This document shows positions 51,458 to 61,161 of a DNA stretch of 64,000 nt, one piece after another. Where the stretch lies: assembly GCF_003024715.1 (NCBI RefSeq), contig NZ_PYLO01000001.1:1-64000 (forward strand). The letters run 5' to 3'. Both the position numbers and the translations under genes were made by a program. The stretch's first letter is position 1. The number at the start of each line of letters is the position of its first letter. The notes under the pieces are model-generated. The model saw only the letters and a program-made list of their open reading frames with translations. It did no database searches and was not told where the DNA came from. Source of the stretch: Clostridium fessum (GTDB lineage: Bacteria; Bacillota; Clostridia; Lachnospirales; Lachnospiraceae).

Positions 51458-52234
51458 ATGATAAGTTTTGACCTCGACATGACCCTCTTAGACCACCGGA
51501 CGGATCAGATCACACCGAGTGCGCTGGAGGCGATTGAAAAGCTGCGCCCGAAGCACAGGATTGTGCTGGCAACGGGGCGCGATATGGATAATTATTACAG
51601 TACATCGTACCGGGACATCGTCCGTCCGGATGCGATTGTACATATGAACGGGACGAAGATCACAGTGGGAGATAAGCTGCTGTTTGAGCACATCTTTGAT
51701 CCGAAACTCCTGCGCCGGGTGCTGAGTTTCTGCGATGAAAAGGGATTCGGAATCGGCATGACGGTGGGGGATGAAGATTACTATATCCATCCAGAGATCA
51801 TTGCGGCTAATGATATCCGCTTCTGGGGAAGCTGCGGGCGGCAGTTCCAGGATCCGTGGAAGATGCTCACGATGCCGGTCCGGACACTGGCGTTTGTCGG
51901 CAGCCGTGAACAGGTGAAGGAGATGGAACGGGAATTTCCGACCCTGAAATTGCCGATGTTTGCGAGCGGACATGGCGCGGATGTGGTCGAGAAAGGCAAT
52001 TCCAAGGCGGACGGACTCCGCAGGCTGGCGGTGTATTTTGGAGAAAAAGAAGATCTCTCCGATACAGTGGCATTTGGCGACAGCATGAATGATATTGAGG
52101 TTGTGCAGGAAGCCGGCATCGGCGTGGCGATGGGAAATGCAGTGGATGCGCTTAAAAAAGTAGCCGATTACGTGACGGCACCGATCGGGGAAGATGGAAT
52201 TTATAAAGCGTGCGAACACCTTCATTTATTTTAA
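51458..52234 (+). CDS. Cof-type HAD phosphatase
   Basis: The 258-residue HAD-IIB hydrolase acts on small phosphorylated substrates. Motif I is ISFDLDMTLLD (nucleophile Asp5, acid Asp7), motif II ATGRD, motif III Lys in KGNSKADGLRRL (about 185) and motif IV FGDSMNDIEVV (about 210), with GVAMGNA after it. AAGGAGA precedes the ATG. The exact substrate cannot be inferred. Confidence 0.9.
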   Translation: MISFDLDMTLLDHRTDQITPSALEAIEKLRPKHRIVLATGRDMDNYYSTSYRDIVRPDAIVHMNGTKITVGDKLLFEHIFDPKLLRRVLSFCDEKGFGIGMTVGDEDYYIHPEIIAANDIRFWGSCGRQFQDPWKMLTMPVRTLAFVGSREQVKEMEREFPTLKLPMFASGHGADVVEKGNSKADGLRRLAVYFGEKEDLSDTVAFGDSMNDIEVVQEAGIGVAMGNAVDALKKVADYVTAPIGEDGIYKACEHLHLF

Positions 52235-52282
52235 AGAAGTTATTTTCCTATTTTACCTGTTCCCATTTTCCTATATAAATGA

Positions 52283-52476
52283 TATAATAGCTACCAAACG
52301 GTTATTGTCCACAGGTGAGTTTCTTTGAGTAGAAATTCCATGCAGTACAATAACAAGAAATGACTTAAAAGGCGCGTGCCTGCAAGCTTTGACTAAAAGG
52401 ATGAACTGCGGCTGCAGAAATCGGCAGTGCGGCAGGGAACCGGACACGCACCGGGAAAAAAGAGAGGATGTAACAG
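52283..52476 (+). promoter_or_regulatory. asnA promoter and long GC-rich leader
   Basis: TATAAT at 52283-52288 has only a weak -35. The leader of about 180 bases includes GCGTGCC (52373-52379) complementary with GGACACGC (52441-52448) and an inner CTGC/GCAG set around 52407-52435, so it folds into a branched structure. It lacks a T-box sequence and a terminator; no known riboswitch class was recognised. Confidence 0.45.
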
Positions 52477-53487
52477 ATGGAACATTTAATTACTCCGGCT
52501 GGTTATAAACCGGTATTGGATTTGAGAGAAACACAGGTTGCTATCAAGGAAATCAAGGACTTTTTTCAGAGAGAACTGGCAAAACAGCTCAATCTGACCC
52601 GTGTGTCCGCACCGCTTTTTGTACTGCCGGAATCTGGTCTGAACGATAACTTAAACGGCGTAGAGCGCCCGGTGTCCTTTGGAATTCTGGAGCAGAAAGA
52701 TCGGAAGGCTGAGATTGTACATTCTCTCGCCAAATGGAAACGTCAGGCATTAAAAGAGTACGGATTTCAGGAAGGTGAAGGCCTTTACACCGACATGAGC
52801 GCGATCCGTCGTGATGAGGATACAGACAACATCCATTCCATTTATGTGGATCAGTGGGACTGGGAGAAGATCATCAGTAAAAAAGATCGTACCCGTGAGA
52901 CACTGGAATCCATTGTCCGTTCGGTTTACAAGGCACTGAAAGTGACCGAGGACTATATGGCATATGAGTATGAGTACATTGGACGTTATCTTCCGGAAAA
53001 TATCACATTTGTGACGACCCAGGAGCTGGAAGATATGTATCCGGATTGCACACCGAAGGAGCGCGAGTACAAGATTGCGAAGTTGCATGGTGCGGTATTT
53101 ATTGAGCAGATTGGTGACAAGATGAAATCCGGTGAGAAGCACGATGGTCGTGCTCCGGACTATGATGACTGGAAATTAAACGGCGATATTCTGGTATATT
53201 ATCCAGTTCTGGATATCGGACTGGAGCTTTCTTCCATGGGTATCCGTGTTGATGAGGATTCCCTGAAAGAGCAGCTGGTAAAGGCGGGATGTGAGGAACG
53301 CGCGGAGCTGCCATTCCAGAAAGCAGTTCTGGAGGGAGAGCTTCCGTATACAGTCGGCGGCGGTATCGGTCAGTCCCGTATCTGTATGTTCTTCCTGCGG
53401 AAAGCACATATCGGAGAGGTGCAGGCGTCGATCTGGCCGGACGGTGTGCGCGCAGAGGCAGAGGCTCACAACATTCATCTGCTGTAA
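52477..53487 (+). CDS. asnA: Aspartate-ammonia ligase (asparagine synthetase A)
   Basis: AsnA makes asparagine from aspartate, ammonia and ATP. The 336-residue class II synthetase-like enzyme shows [20 protein letters not shown], the [20 protein letters not shown] segment, [23 protein letters not shown] and the C-terminal motif [28 protein letters not shown] lies before the ATG. It is monocistronic, ending at a terminator. Confidence 0.96.
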   Translation: MEHLITPAGYKPVLDLRETQVAIKEIKDFFQRELAKQLNLTRVSAPLFVLPESGLNDNLNGVERPVSFGILEQKDRKAEIVHSLAKWKRQALKEYGFQEGEGLYTDMSAIRRDEDTDNIHSIYVDQWDWEKIISKKDRTRETLESIVRSVYKALKVTEDYMAYEYEYIGRYLPENITFVTTQELEDMYPDCTPKEREYKIAKLHGAVFIEQIGDKMKSGEKHDGRAPDYDDWKLNGDILVYYPVLDIGLELSSMGIRVDEDSLKEQLVKAGCEERAELPFQKAVLEGELPYTVGGGIGQSRICMFFLRKAHIGEVQASIWPDGVRAEAEAHNIHLL

Positions 53488-53501
53488 AAATAAAATTGAT
53501 G

Positions 53502-53583
53502 AAAAGCTGCCCGGGAAAGTGATTTTCTGCGGCAGTTTTTTGTGTAATAAGAAATTCATTAGAATTCCCTATTACACAAAAAG
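53502..53583 (+). repeat. asnA terminator plus dispersed palindromic repeat (copy 2)
   Basis: AAAAGCTGCC (53502-53511) pairs with GGCAGTTTTTT (53531-53541). The T run leads into a palindrome TTTTGTGTAATA...TATTACACAAAA (53538-53583). The block shares GCGGCAG-T run-GTGTAATA and a following CACATTC box with 10854-10900. Confidence 0.6.
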
Positions 53584-53638
53584 GCACATTCTTTTTATGT
53601 AATGGGAAGCCCATAGAATGAGAGGATAGGATATTTAT

Positions 53639-55060
53639 ATGGCGGATCATATCTATGATTTAATTATTATCGGTGCGGGACCGGCGGGATATACGGCAGC
53701 GCTGCGTGCGGCAGCGATGGGGATGGATGCAGTCCTGATCGAGAAAAAAGCGCTGGGCGGCTCATGCGTCAATACCGGCTGTATTCCTGCCAAGGCGCTT
53801 CTGCAGGCGACGGCGGTCTACCGGGATATGCTGAAAGCATTCCGGTTTGGCATCGTGGCGGAGAAGGTCAGCTTTGACTGGCGGCAGATGCAGATTTATA
53901 AAAATGAGTCCGTGGAATCATTCCGCTCAATGATTCAGGGAATGTTAGAAAAAGCGGAGGTGGAGATGATTCACGGCGATGCGCGCCTGCATGCGGATAA
54001 TGTGGTGCGTGTGACGACCTCCAAAGGCGCATTGACGCTGAAAGGAAAAAATGTGATTCTGGCAACCGGTTCCAGCCCTGTGATTCCGGATATCCCGGGA
54101 ATTGATCTGCCGCAGGTTATGACAAGCCGTGATATTCTGCGGATGGATGACTGGAATTTTGACTGTCTGACGGTCATCGGCGGCGGTGTCATCGGTGTGG
54201 AGATCGCGACGATCTTCGCGGCGCTCGGTTCCCGCGTGACGCTTTTGGAGCAGGCAAACCGTCTGCTGGAGTCGATGGATCCGATGATTTCCGAGCAGAT
54301 GGAAGCAAATCTGCGTTCTAAGGGTATTGAAGTCCACTGCAATGTACAGGTCATGGAGATCAAGGATCGCGGCAACGATACGGTGTCGGTCAATTACCGC
54401 TGTGAGCGCGGCTGGAAGGAAAGCCCGGCAGACCGCGTGCTGGTGGCAGTCGGCAGACGCCCGAATATGTCGAAGGTTCTGGCGGACGATTGTCAGGTAC
54501 AGCTGGAAAATGGGCGTCCGCTCATCAAGGGAACCTACCGCACGACGCAGGAAAATGTCTATGCGATCGGCGATACCGTGGCGCGGAAACGTCTTGCCCA
54601 TGTGGCAGCGTCCCATGCGGCTTATCTGGTCGAAAACCTGGCGGGACGCGGACACCGGATGCAGCTTTCGGTCGTGCCGAACGGTATGTATGTCGTGCTT
54701 CCGGTTGTGCCGACCTGTATTTATACGGAGCCGGAGATTGCGGCGGTTGGATTTACGGAAAATGACGCCCGCCTTTATAATATGAAGATCAAGTGCGGTG
54801 TGGCATATATGACGGAAAATGGAAAAGCGCTTCTGGCGAGAAACAGCCGCGGTTTTGTGCGCCTGATTTTTGAGGCGTATACCAACACGCTGATCGGGGC
54901 GCAGATCATGTGTGCGCGTGCGACGGACATGATTGGAGAGATGGCAACGGCGATCGCCAACGGTCTTACGGCATATCAGCTCTCGACGGCGATGCGCGCG
55001 CATCCGACGTACAGTGAGGCGATCACGGAGGCGATCGAAGATGCGTTGAAAAATGGATAA
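53639..55060 (+). CDS. lpd: Dihydrolipoyl dehydrogenase-like flavoprotein, orphan
   Basis: The 473-residue pyridine nucleotide-disulfide oxidoreductase has an FAD motif (DLIIIGAGPAGYTAALRAA), redox disulfide in GGSCVNTGCIPAKALL (Cys44/Cys49), NAD motif (VIGGGVIGVEIATIFAALG), second FAD motif VYAIGDTV and the C-terminal dimerisation domain with catalytic HPTYSE. The E3 subunit normally works with pyruvate, 2-oxoacid or glycine-cleavage complexes; none is encoded nearby, so its partner is elsewhere. GGATAGGA lies before the ATG. Confidence 0.9.
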   Translation: MADHIYDLIIIGAGPAGYTAALRAAAMGMDAVLIEKKALGGSCVNTGCIPAKALLQATAVYRDMLKAFRFGIVAEKVSFDWRQMQIYKNESVESFRSMIQGMLEKAEVEMIHGDARLHADNVVRVTTSKGALTLKGKNVILATGSSPVIPDIPGIDLPQVMTSRDILRMDDWNFDCLTVIGGGVIGVEIATIFAALGSRVTLLEQANRLLESMDPMISEQMEANLRSKGIEVHCNVQVMEIKDRGNDTVSVNYRCERGWKESPADRVLVAVGRRPNMSKVLADDCQVQLENGRPLIKGTYRTTQENVYAIGDTVARKRLAHVAASHAAYLVENLAGRGHRMQLSVVPNGMYVVLPVVPTCIYTEPEIAAVGFTENDARLYNMKIKCGVAYMTENGKALLARNSRGFVRLIFEAYTNTLIGAQIMCARATDMIGEMATAIANGLTAYQLSTAMRAHPTYSEAITEAIEDALKNG

Positions 55061-55085
55061 TAGAGAAACAATAGGAGGCAGAAAA

Positions 55086-56882
55086 ATGGGACGTGAGGTT
55101 CGGGAGAGAATTGAACAGCTTCGCGAGAAGATGGCGGAGCGTGGAATGGACGCATATCTGATTCCGACATCGGATTTCCATGGCTCGGAATATGTGAGCG
55201 AGTATTTCAAATGCCGGAAATATATGACAGGCTTTACCGGCTCGGCGGGAACAGCGATCATCACGATGGAGGACGCAGGGCTCTGGACGGATGGCAGATA
55301 TTTTGTGCAGGCGGCAGCAGAGCTTTCCGGCAGCGGGGTGAAACTTTATCGCTCCGGTCAGGAGGGCGTGCCGACAACGCTGGAATTTTTGAAAAAACAT
55401 ATGCCGGAACAGGGTGTTCTGGGCTTTGACGGCAGAGTGGTCGATACGGCAGAGGGCGAGCACATCGCGAAAGCACTGTCTGGGAAAAAGGTACGCATTT
55501 CGGAGGGAGAGGATCTGATTGGGAGTATCTGGGATGACCGCCCGGCGCTTCCGATGAACCCGGTCTGGATTCTGGAAGAGAAGTATGCGGGAAAACCGGC
55601 GGCGGAGAAGATTGCAGATCTGCGCGGGGAGATGAAAAAGTGTCAGGCGACGGTGCATCTGCTGACGAGTCTTGATGATATTGCGTGGCTTTTAAATATC
55701 CGGGGCGATGACATTGTACATACGCCGGTTGTATTGTCCTACTTGATTGTGACAAAACAGGAATTATTCTTCTTTATTCATGAGAAGACGCTGAACGAGG
55801 AAGTACGTGCCTATCTGCATGGACTGGGCGTTCGGATCATGCCATATGAGGCGGTATACCAGATTGCATCCGCATTCCGCTATGAGCGTGTATTATTGGA
55901 AAAGTCGAAGATCAATTACCGTCTGTTCCGGTGCCTGGATGCGAGTGTGAAAGTGATCGAGGCGATGAACCCGACGGCAGCGGCAAAAGCAGTCAAAAAT
56001 CCAGTGGAACAGGAAAATATGCGCCGCGTGCATGTGCAGGATGGTCTGGTATTGACCCGTTTCCTGCGCTGGATGAAGGAACATGCAGGTGAAAAAGGAC
56101 TGGATGAGTGGACCGCCGGGGAATATCTGGATAAGCTGCGCCTGGAACAAAAAAACTGCCTGGATATGAGCTTTACGACGATCTCTGCGTGGGGACCGAA
56201 CGCGGCGATGTGCCACTATACGGCGTCTGAGACAGAGAAGAGCAGTGTGCCGAATAAGGGGCTGTATCTGGTCGATTCCGGCGGACAGTATTATGAGGGA
56301 ACGACGGATGTGACGCGTACCATCGCGGTCGGACCGATCACGCAGGAAGAAAAACGCTGCTGTACGCTGGTGGCGTGCTCGATGCTGCGTCTGCTGGATG
56401 CGAAGTTTATGTATGGCTGCCGCGGTATCAACCTGGACTATATTGCGCGCGAACTCCTGTGGAGAAACGGCCTGGATTTCAACCATGGAACAGGGCATGG
56501 TGTCGGCTATCTGGGCTGTGTGCATGAGCGCCCGAATTCCATCCGATGGAGGCTGCTCACATCGCCCGCTGAAAATGCGGTTCTGGAGGAAGGCATGGTT
56601 ACCTCTGATGAGCCGGGTCTTTATCTGGAAGGAAAATTTGGCATCCGGACGGAGAATCTGATGCTCTGTGTGAAAGATGTGAAGAATGAATTTGGTCAGT
56701 TCATGAAATTTGAAAATCTGACCTGGGTTCCGATTGATCTGGACACGATCGATGTATCGCTGATGGAAGGGCGTGACCGCGAGCTTTTGAACGCGTACCA
56801 CAAGGGCGTGTTTAAGAAGCTGTCTCCGTATATGACGGAGGAAGAGAAAGCATGGCTGACAGAGGCGACGCGAGCGATTTAG
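55086..56882 (+). CDS. Xaa-Pro aminopeptidase (M24B, aminopeptidase P-like)
   Basis: The enzyme removes N-terminal residues preceding proline. The 598-residue long form has two creatinase-N domains (about 1-160, 160-310) and a C-terminal pita-bread domain. Metal ligands are visible: YLVDSGGQYYEGTTDVTRT (two Asp, about 405-416), HGTGHGVGYLGCVHE (His about 480, with a second His) and the Glu residues in MVTSDEPGLYLEG and FGIRTENLML. ATG 55086 with AGGAGG 7 bases upstream is chosen over ATG 55053. It lies 25 bases after lpd. Confidence 0.93.
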   Translation: MGREVRERIEQLREKMAERGMDAYLIPTSDFHGSEYVSEYFKCRKYMTGFTGSAGTAIITMEDAGLWTDGRYFVQAAAELSGSGVKLYRSGQEGVPTTLEFLKKHMPEQGVLGFDGRVVDTAEGEHIAKALSGKKVRISEGEDLIGSIWDDRPALPMNPVWILEEKYAGKPAAEKIADLRGEMKKCQATVHLLTSLDDIAWLLNIRGDDIVHTPVVLSYLIVTKQELFFFIHEKTLNEEVRAYLHGLGVRIMPYEAVYQIASAFRYERVLLEKSKINYRLFRCLDASVKVIEAMNPTAAAKAVKNPVEQENMRRVHVQDGLVLTRFLRWMKEHAGEKGLDEWTAGEYLDKLRLEQKNCLDMSFTTISAWGPNAAMCHYTASETEKSSVPNKGLYLVDSGGQYYEGTTDVTRTIAVGPITQEEKRCCTLVACSMLRLLDAKFMYGCRGINLDYIARELLWRNGLDFNHGTGHGVGYLGCVHERPNSIRWRLLTSPAENAVLEEGMVTSDEPGLYLEGKFGIRTENLMLCVKDVKNEFGQFMKFENLTWVPIDLDTIDVSLMEGRDRELLNAYHKGVFKKLSPYMTEEEKAWLTEATRAI

Positions 56883-56934
56883 AGGAGGAGAACAAGGAAG
56901 ATACGGCAGTAAAACATTAAAAAGCGGTTAAAAA

Positions 56935-56957
56935 CCGGCATAGATAAAAGATGCCGG
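56935..56957 (+). terminator. Hairpin after the aminopeptidase gene
   Basis: CCGGCAT and ATGCCGG form a perfect 7-bp stem with a 9-base loop; no T run follows. Confidence 0.45.
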
Positions 56958-57003
56958 ATATAAACTGTAAATGACCATGTAAAATAAATGTGAGGCTGCG
57001 TGT

Positions 57004-58281
57004 ATGCGCTATCATTTGTTCGACCGTGTTCGAATCTGTGAGACAACTGGAATGCAGGACGGCTATCTGAGGATCGATGTGGTAAACCGTGAAAACAATT
57101 TCCCGATTGAGGGAGCAGAGGTTTCGGTCAGTTATGGCGATTCCGGACAGACGCAGGAAGTGCTTAGAACCAATTTATCCGGGCAGACAGAGGAGATTGC
57201 GGTAGCAGCGCCTCCTGTGTCGCTTTCACTGGAAGAACAGAACCGGGAAAAGCCGTATGCGGATTATACGGTGGAAGTGAGGGCAGAGGGCTATGAGTCG
57301 GTGAAGGTAAAGGGAACGGAGGTGCTGGCGGGCGTGCTGGCAGTCCAGCCGATCCGGATGATTCCGCTTCCAGCTCAGACCGGAGCGGAGGAGAATATCC
57401 AGATTCCGGACCATACCTTATATGGTTCCTATCCGCCCAAGATTGCCGAGGATGAGGTAAAACCAGTGCAGGAGAGCGGAGAGATCGTGCTGAGCCGCGT
57501 GGTGGTGCCGCAGACGATCGTCGTGCATGACGGTGCACCGACGAATGCGTCCGCAAAAGATTACTATGTGGCATACCGGGATTATATCAAGAACGTGGCA
57601 TCGAGCGAGATTTATGCGACCTGGCCGCGCAGCACGATCGTCGCTAATGTGCTGGCGATCATGTCGTTTACGTTGAACCGGGTGTATACGGAGTGGTATC
57701 GGAACCAGGGCTACGATTTTACGATTACATCCTCAACGGCATTCGATCACAAATGGATTTACGGGCGCGATATTTTTGAGCCGATCTCAGAGGTGGTGGA
57801 TGACATTTTTGACAACTATCTGTCCCGCCCCGGTGTGCGGCAGCCGATTCTGACACAGTACTGCGACGGGCGGCGGGTGTCCTGCCCGGGCTGGATGACC
57901 CAGTGGGGGTCGTGCAGTCTGGGAGAACAGGGATACAGCGCGATTGAGATATTGCGGCGTTTCTATGGAAATAGTATTTACATCAACACTGCGGAACAGA
58001 TATCAGGAATCCCGATCTCCTATCCGGGGGAACCGCTTAAGGTGGGTTCCAGCGGCGATAAGGTGCGGCAGCTGCAGCAGCAGCTTGACGCGGTGGCGAC
58101 TGTGTATACAGCGATCCCGCGGGTCACACCGGACGGGATCTACGGTTCGGGGACGGAGGCATCCGTGCGGGCATTCCAGTCGGTGTTTGGACTTCCGCAG
58201 ACGGGTGTGGTGGATTTTGCCACCTGGTACAAAATTTCTCATATCTATGTGGGAATTTCACGGATTGCGGAGCTGAATTGA
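57004..58281 (+). CDS. SleC-like spore cortex-lytic protein
   Basis: The 425-residue protein has an N-terminal carboxypeptidase-regulatory-like beta domain (about 15-120), a central SpoIID/SleC-type domain (about 180-345) with PQTIVVHDGAPTNASAKDYY, KNVASSEIYATWP, LNRVYTEWYRNQGYDFTI and CDGRRVSCPGWMTQWGS, and a C-terminal peptidoglycan-binding domain (about 345-420, LKVGSSGDKVRQLQQQLDAV). This layout matches clostridial SleC, which degrades cortex on germination, although no long propeptide or Csp protease gene is seen. The putative catalytic Glu is in ASSEIYATWP. Confidence 0.75.
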   Translation: MRYHLFDRVRICETTGMQDGYLRIDVVNRENNFPIEGAEVSVSYGDSGQTQEVLRTNLSGQTEEIAVAAPPVSLSLEEQNREKPYADYTVEVRAEGYESVKVKGTEVLAGVLAVQPIRMIPLPAQTGAEENIQIPDHTLYGSYPPKIAEDEVKPVQESGEIVLSRVVVPQTIVVHDGAPTNASAKDYYVAYRDYIKNVASSEIYATWPRSTIVANVLAIMSFTLNRVYTEWYRNQGYDFTITSSTAFDHKWIYGRDIFEPISEVVDDIFDNYLSRPGVRQPILTQYCDGRRVSCPGWMTQWGSCSLGEQGYSAIEILRRFYGNSIYINTAEQISGIPISYPGEPLKVGSSGDKVRQLQQQLDAVATVYTAIPRVTPDGIYGSGTEASVRAFQSVFGLPQTGVVDFATWYKISHIYVGISRIAELN

Positions 58282-58404
58282 GTTGGAAATGGGATTTGCA
58301 GGAGAAGAATAACGAAAAGACATATGAATGCCTATAGGTGAAATATCTGTGAGCAGGATGCATACAGGAAACAGAGACAAAGAACATAAGAGGGGGTGGA
58401 TTGG

Positions 58405-59835
58405 ATGAAAGATACCAGACGGGAAGAGGGAGTCAGACAAACCGGGGGGACTGGCCGGGCAAATGCGATCACAGAGGGAGTGATCTGGAAACAGCTTCTG
58501 CTATTTTTCTTCCCAATTTTATTTGGAACTTTTTTTCAGCAGCTCTATAATACGGCAGATGCGGTGGTAGTAGGCCGTTTTGTCGGAAAGGAAGCGCTGG
58601 CGGCGGTCGGCGGAAGCACATCGATGCTTACGAACCTGCTGGTTGGCTTTTTTGTAGGACTTTCTTCGGGTGCGACAGTTATCATCGCCCAGTTTTACGG
58701 GGCGGGACGCGGTCAGCGGGTCAGCGAGGCAGTCCACACGGCGATTGCCTTTTCGCTGCTGTGCGGTATCCTTATGACGGTTGGCGGACTCCTTTTTTCC
58801 GACACGGCGCTTCGCCTGATGGGGACGCCGGAGGATATCATGGACAATGCAAGCGGGTATCTGCACATTTATTTTGTCGGAATCACGGCGAACCTCTTAT
58901 ATAATATGGGTGCCGGAATCCTGCGGGCAATCGGTGATTCCAAAAGACCGTTCTATTTCCTTGTGATCAGCTGTTTTACAAACATTGCGCTCGATCTGTT
59001 GTTTGTAGTAGGACTTCGGATGGGCGTGCGTGGCGCGGCGGTGGCGACGATTCTTTCCCAGGTGGTCAGTGCGTGTCTGGTATTGGGAACGCTGATGCGT
59101 GCGGATGGCTCGTACCGGTTTGAGATCCGGAAAACGCGGATCACACCGGTGATTCTGGTGCGGATCATCCGGATTGGGTTTCCGGCTGGACTCCAGTCGG
59201 TTATGTATTCCTTTTCCAACCTCGTGATCCAGAGCAGCGTCAATGCACTGGGAACAGACACGGTGGCGGCGTGGGCTGCATATGGAAAGATCGACAGCAC
59301 TTACTGGATGATCATTAATGCGCTGGGGATCTCCATCACGACCTTTGTCGGACAAAATTACGGCGCGGGGCGGCTGGACCGTGTGAAACGCAGCGTGTAC
59401 GTCTGCCTGGGAATTTCCTGTATTATCACGGTGGGGCTGAGCACGATCCTGTATCTGACGGGCGGCTATATTTATCTGTTGTTCACAACGGATGCGGCGG
59501 TAATTGCGATCGGCATGAAGATTCTTCACTTCCTGGTGCCGGCATTTGTGACATACCTCTGTATTGAGATTTATTCCGGCGCACTTCGCGGTGTGGGAGA
59601 CTGCTGGATTCCGATGATTATGACGGCGCTGGGCGTGTGCGTCCTGCGGGTTGTCTGGATCCTGATCGCTGTTCCGATCCGCCCGGATATCCTGACAGTG
59701 GTATTCAGCTATCCGCTGACCTGGACGATCACAACGGTTCTCTTTAATATTTATTATTATTTTTTCAGTGCGCTGAAAAAATGGAATGTGCCGCTTCCGT
59801 GGAAGAAAAAGAGGCGGGAGCTTCATAACCTGTAA
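58405..59835 (+). CDS. MATE family efflux transporter
   Basis: The 476-residue protein has twelve predicted membrane helices in two MATE bundles. Typical segments are LLFFFPILFGTFFQQLYNTA, ALAAVGGSTSMLTNLLVGFF, GLSSGATVIIAQFYGAG and VGQNYGAGRLDRVKRSV. It exports drugs or metabolites by Na+ or H+ antiport. ATG 58405 with GAGGGGGTGG upstream is preferred to GTG 58396. Confidence 0.92.
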   Translation: MKDTRREEGVRQTGGTGRANAITEGVIWKQLLLFFFPILFGTFFQQLYNTADAVVVGRFVGKEALAAVGGSTSMLTNLLVGFFVGLSSGATVIIAQFYGAGRGQRVSEAVHTAIAFSLLCGILMTVGGLLFSDTALRLMGTPEDIMDNASGYLHIYFVGITANLLYNMGAGILRAIGDSKRPFYFLVISCFTNIALDLLFVVGLRMGVRGAAVATILSQVVSACLVLGTLMRADGSYRFEIRKTRITPVILVRIIRIGFPAGLQSVMYSFSNLVIQSSVNALGTDTVAAWAAYGKIDSTYWMIINALGISITTFVGQNYGAGRLDRVKRSVYVCLGISCIITVGLSTILYLTGGYIYLLFTTDAAVIAIGMKILHFLVPAFVTYLCIEIYSGALRGVGDCWIPMIMTALGVCVLRVVWILIAVPIRPDILTVVFSYPLTWTITTVLFNIYYYFFSALKKWNVPLPWKKKRRELHNL

Positions 59836-60034
59836 ATAGTTATGCATGGTTTCGAAAATGATTGACAAAACGGGGTGGTACTGGATTTTTTTCAGAAAGT
59901 GTGATATTCTTATGTTACAAAAGATAGGTGACAGTGTTTCTTCCTGGATGGATGCCGCGCAAGCGGCAGATAAAACGGAGATTCGAAACAGAGGGCAGAG
60001 GCACTTGCCGCTGGTCAGAAAGAGAGGCAGAATT

Positions 60035-60745
60035 ATGGGCTATGAACCAATGAATGAGTCCTGGCAGATGGCGGGGGAACGCCATGAGACACTGGGACAG
60101 TATGTGGCGAAGACATATTTATGGATGTTTGCAGGGCTTCTTGTGACATTTGGCATCGCATTAGCCGGATACGTGACGGGAGCGATTTTGTATGTATTTC
60201 AGGTTCCGTATGCGACCCTCGCATTGACGGGACTGGAGCTTTTGACGGTGATCTGGCTGAGTGCCCGGATTCACAAGTTATCGGTGGGAGCGGCGAGAGG
60301 GCTGTTTCTATTCTATGCAGCTTTAAACGGCGTTGTTTTCTCGATGTATTTCCTGATCTTCGGTGTTGTGGAGATGGTGTTTGTATTTGCGGCGACCGCG
60401 CTGTTCTTCGGAATGATGGCGGGCGTCAGCCTGATCTTCAAGCTGGACTTGAGCGGAATCCGTCCATTGCTCGTTGGCGGACTGCTGTTTCTGATTCTCT
60501 TTGGTCTGCTTTCAATGTTTTTAAATCTAGGCAGCTTTGAGACAGTGCTCTGCTATGCCGGTATCGTGGTATTCTTAGGCTTTACCGCTTATGATACAAC
60601 CAAGATCCGGGATAATTACCAGATTTTCTCCGCGGATCCGGAGCTGCTTCAGAAAGCATCGGTATTCTCAGCGCTGCAGCTGTATCTCGATTTTATCAAC
60701 CTGTTTCTGTACATTATCCGCCTGATGAACCGGAATCGGAAATAG
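60035..60745 (+). CDS. Bax inhibitor-1/YetJ family membrane protein
   Basis: The 236-residue protein has seven membrane helices and family landmarks: TLGQYVAKTYLWMFAGLLVT, FFGMMAGVSLIF, the C-terminal GFTAYDTTKIRDNYQ with two aspartates, and ALQLYLDFINLFLYIIRL. Bacterial YetJ is a pH-sensitive calcium leak channel. ATG 60035 has AGAGAGG upstream; the longer frame from 59846 has no support. Confidence 0.92.
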   Translation: MGYEPMNESWQMAGERHETLGQYVAKTYLWMFAGLLVTFGIALAGYVTGAILYVFQVPYATLALTGLELLTVIWLSARIHKLSVGAARGLFLFYAALNGVVFSMYFLIFGVVEMVFVFAATALFFGMMAGVSLIFKLDLSGIRPLLVGGLLFLILFGLLSMFLNLGSFETVLCYAGIVVFLGFTAYDTTKIRDNYQIFSADPELLQKASVFSALQLYLDFINLFLYIIRLMNRNRK

Positions 60746-60830
60746 GAAAAAATCTTTCAGGAGAACAGAAGTTCCTTTGCAGGAATAAAGAAAAGTGGAA
60801 TTTTGCGGAAAACTGAATATGCAAAAATGA

Positions 60831-60876
60831 AATGCCGGAACGGGGGAAAGCTTTGTTCCGGCATTATTGTGTTTTT
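60831..60876 (+). terminator. Terminator of the BI-1 gene
   Basis: AATGCCGGAAC (60831-60841) pairs with GTTCCGGCATT (60855-60865), followed by a T-rich tail. The rest of 60877-61161 holds a TTGACA at 60949 and probably the promoter of the lysozyme gene; nothing else is recognised. Confidence 0.8.
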
Positions 60877-61161
60877 CTGCTTGAAAATCCTGTTTTTGGC
60901 ATGGACGGCTTCATTCTTTTAGCAGAAAGGGAAGCATTCTGTAATAAATTTGACAGATTTTATTTAAAGTTTCTCTATTGAAGTGGATGGGGAGTATCTG
61001 TTAAACTAGATCATAATAGGGAAAGTCCTGCTGTTGGTTACACAGTGTGTGGATGAACCATATCTGTTTCGCATATGCCCCCGCCGGATCAGGCGGGGAA
61101 ATGTATATAAAATGGTGAACAGACAACAGGAATAAAAGGATAATCAAGGAGGTTTTTTGGC

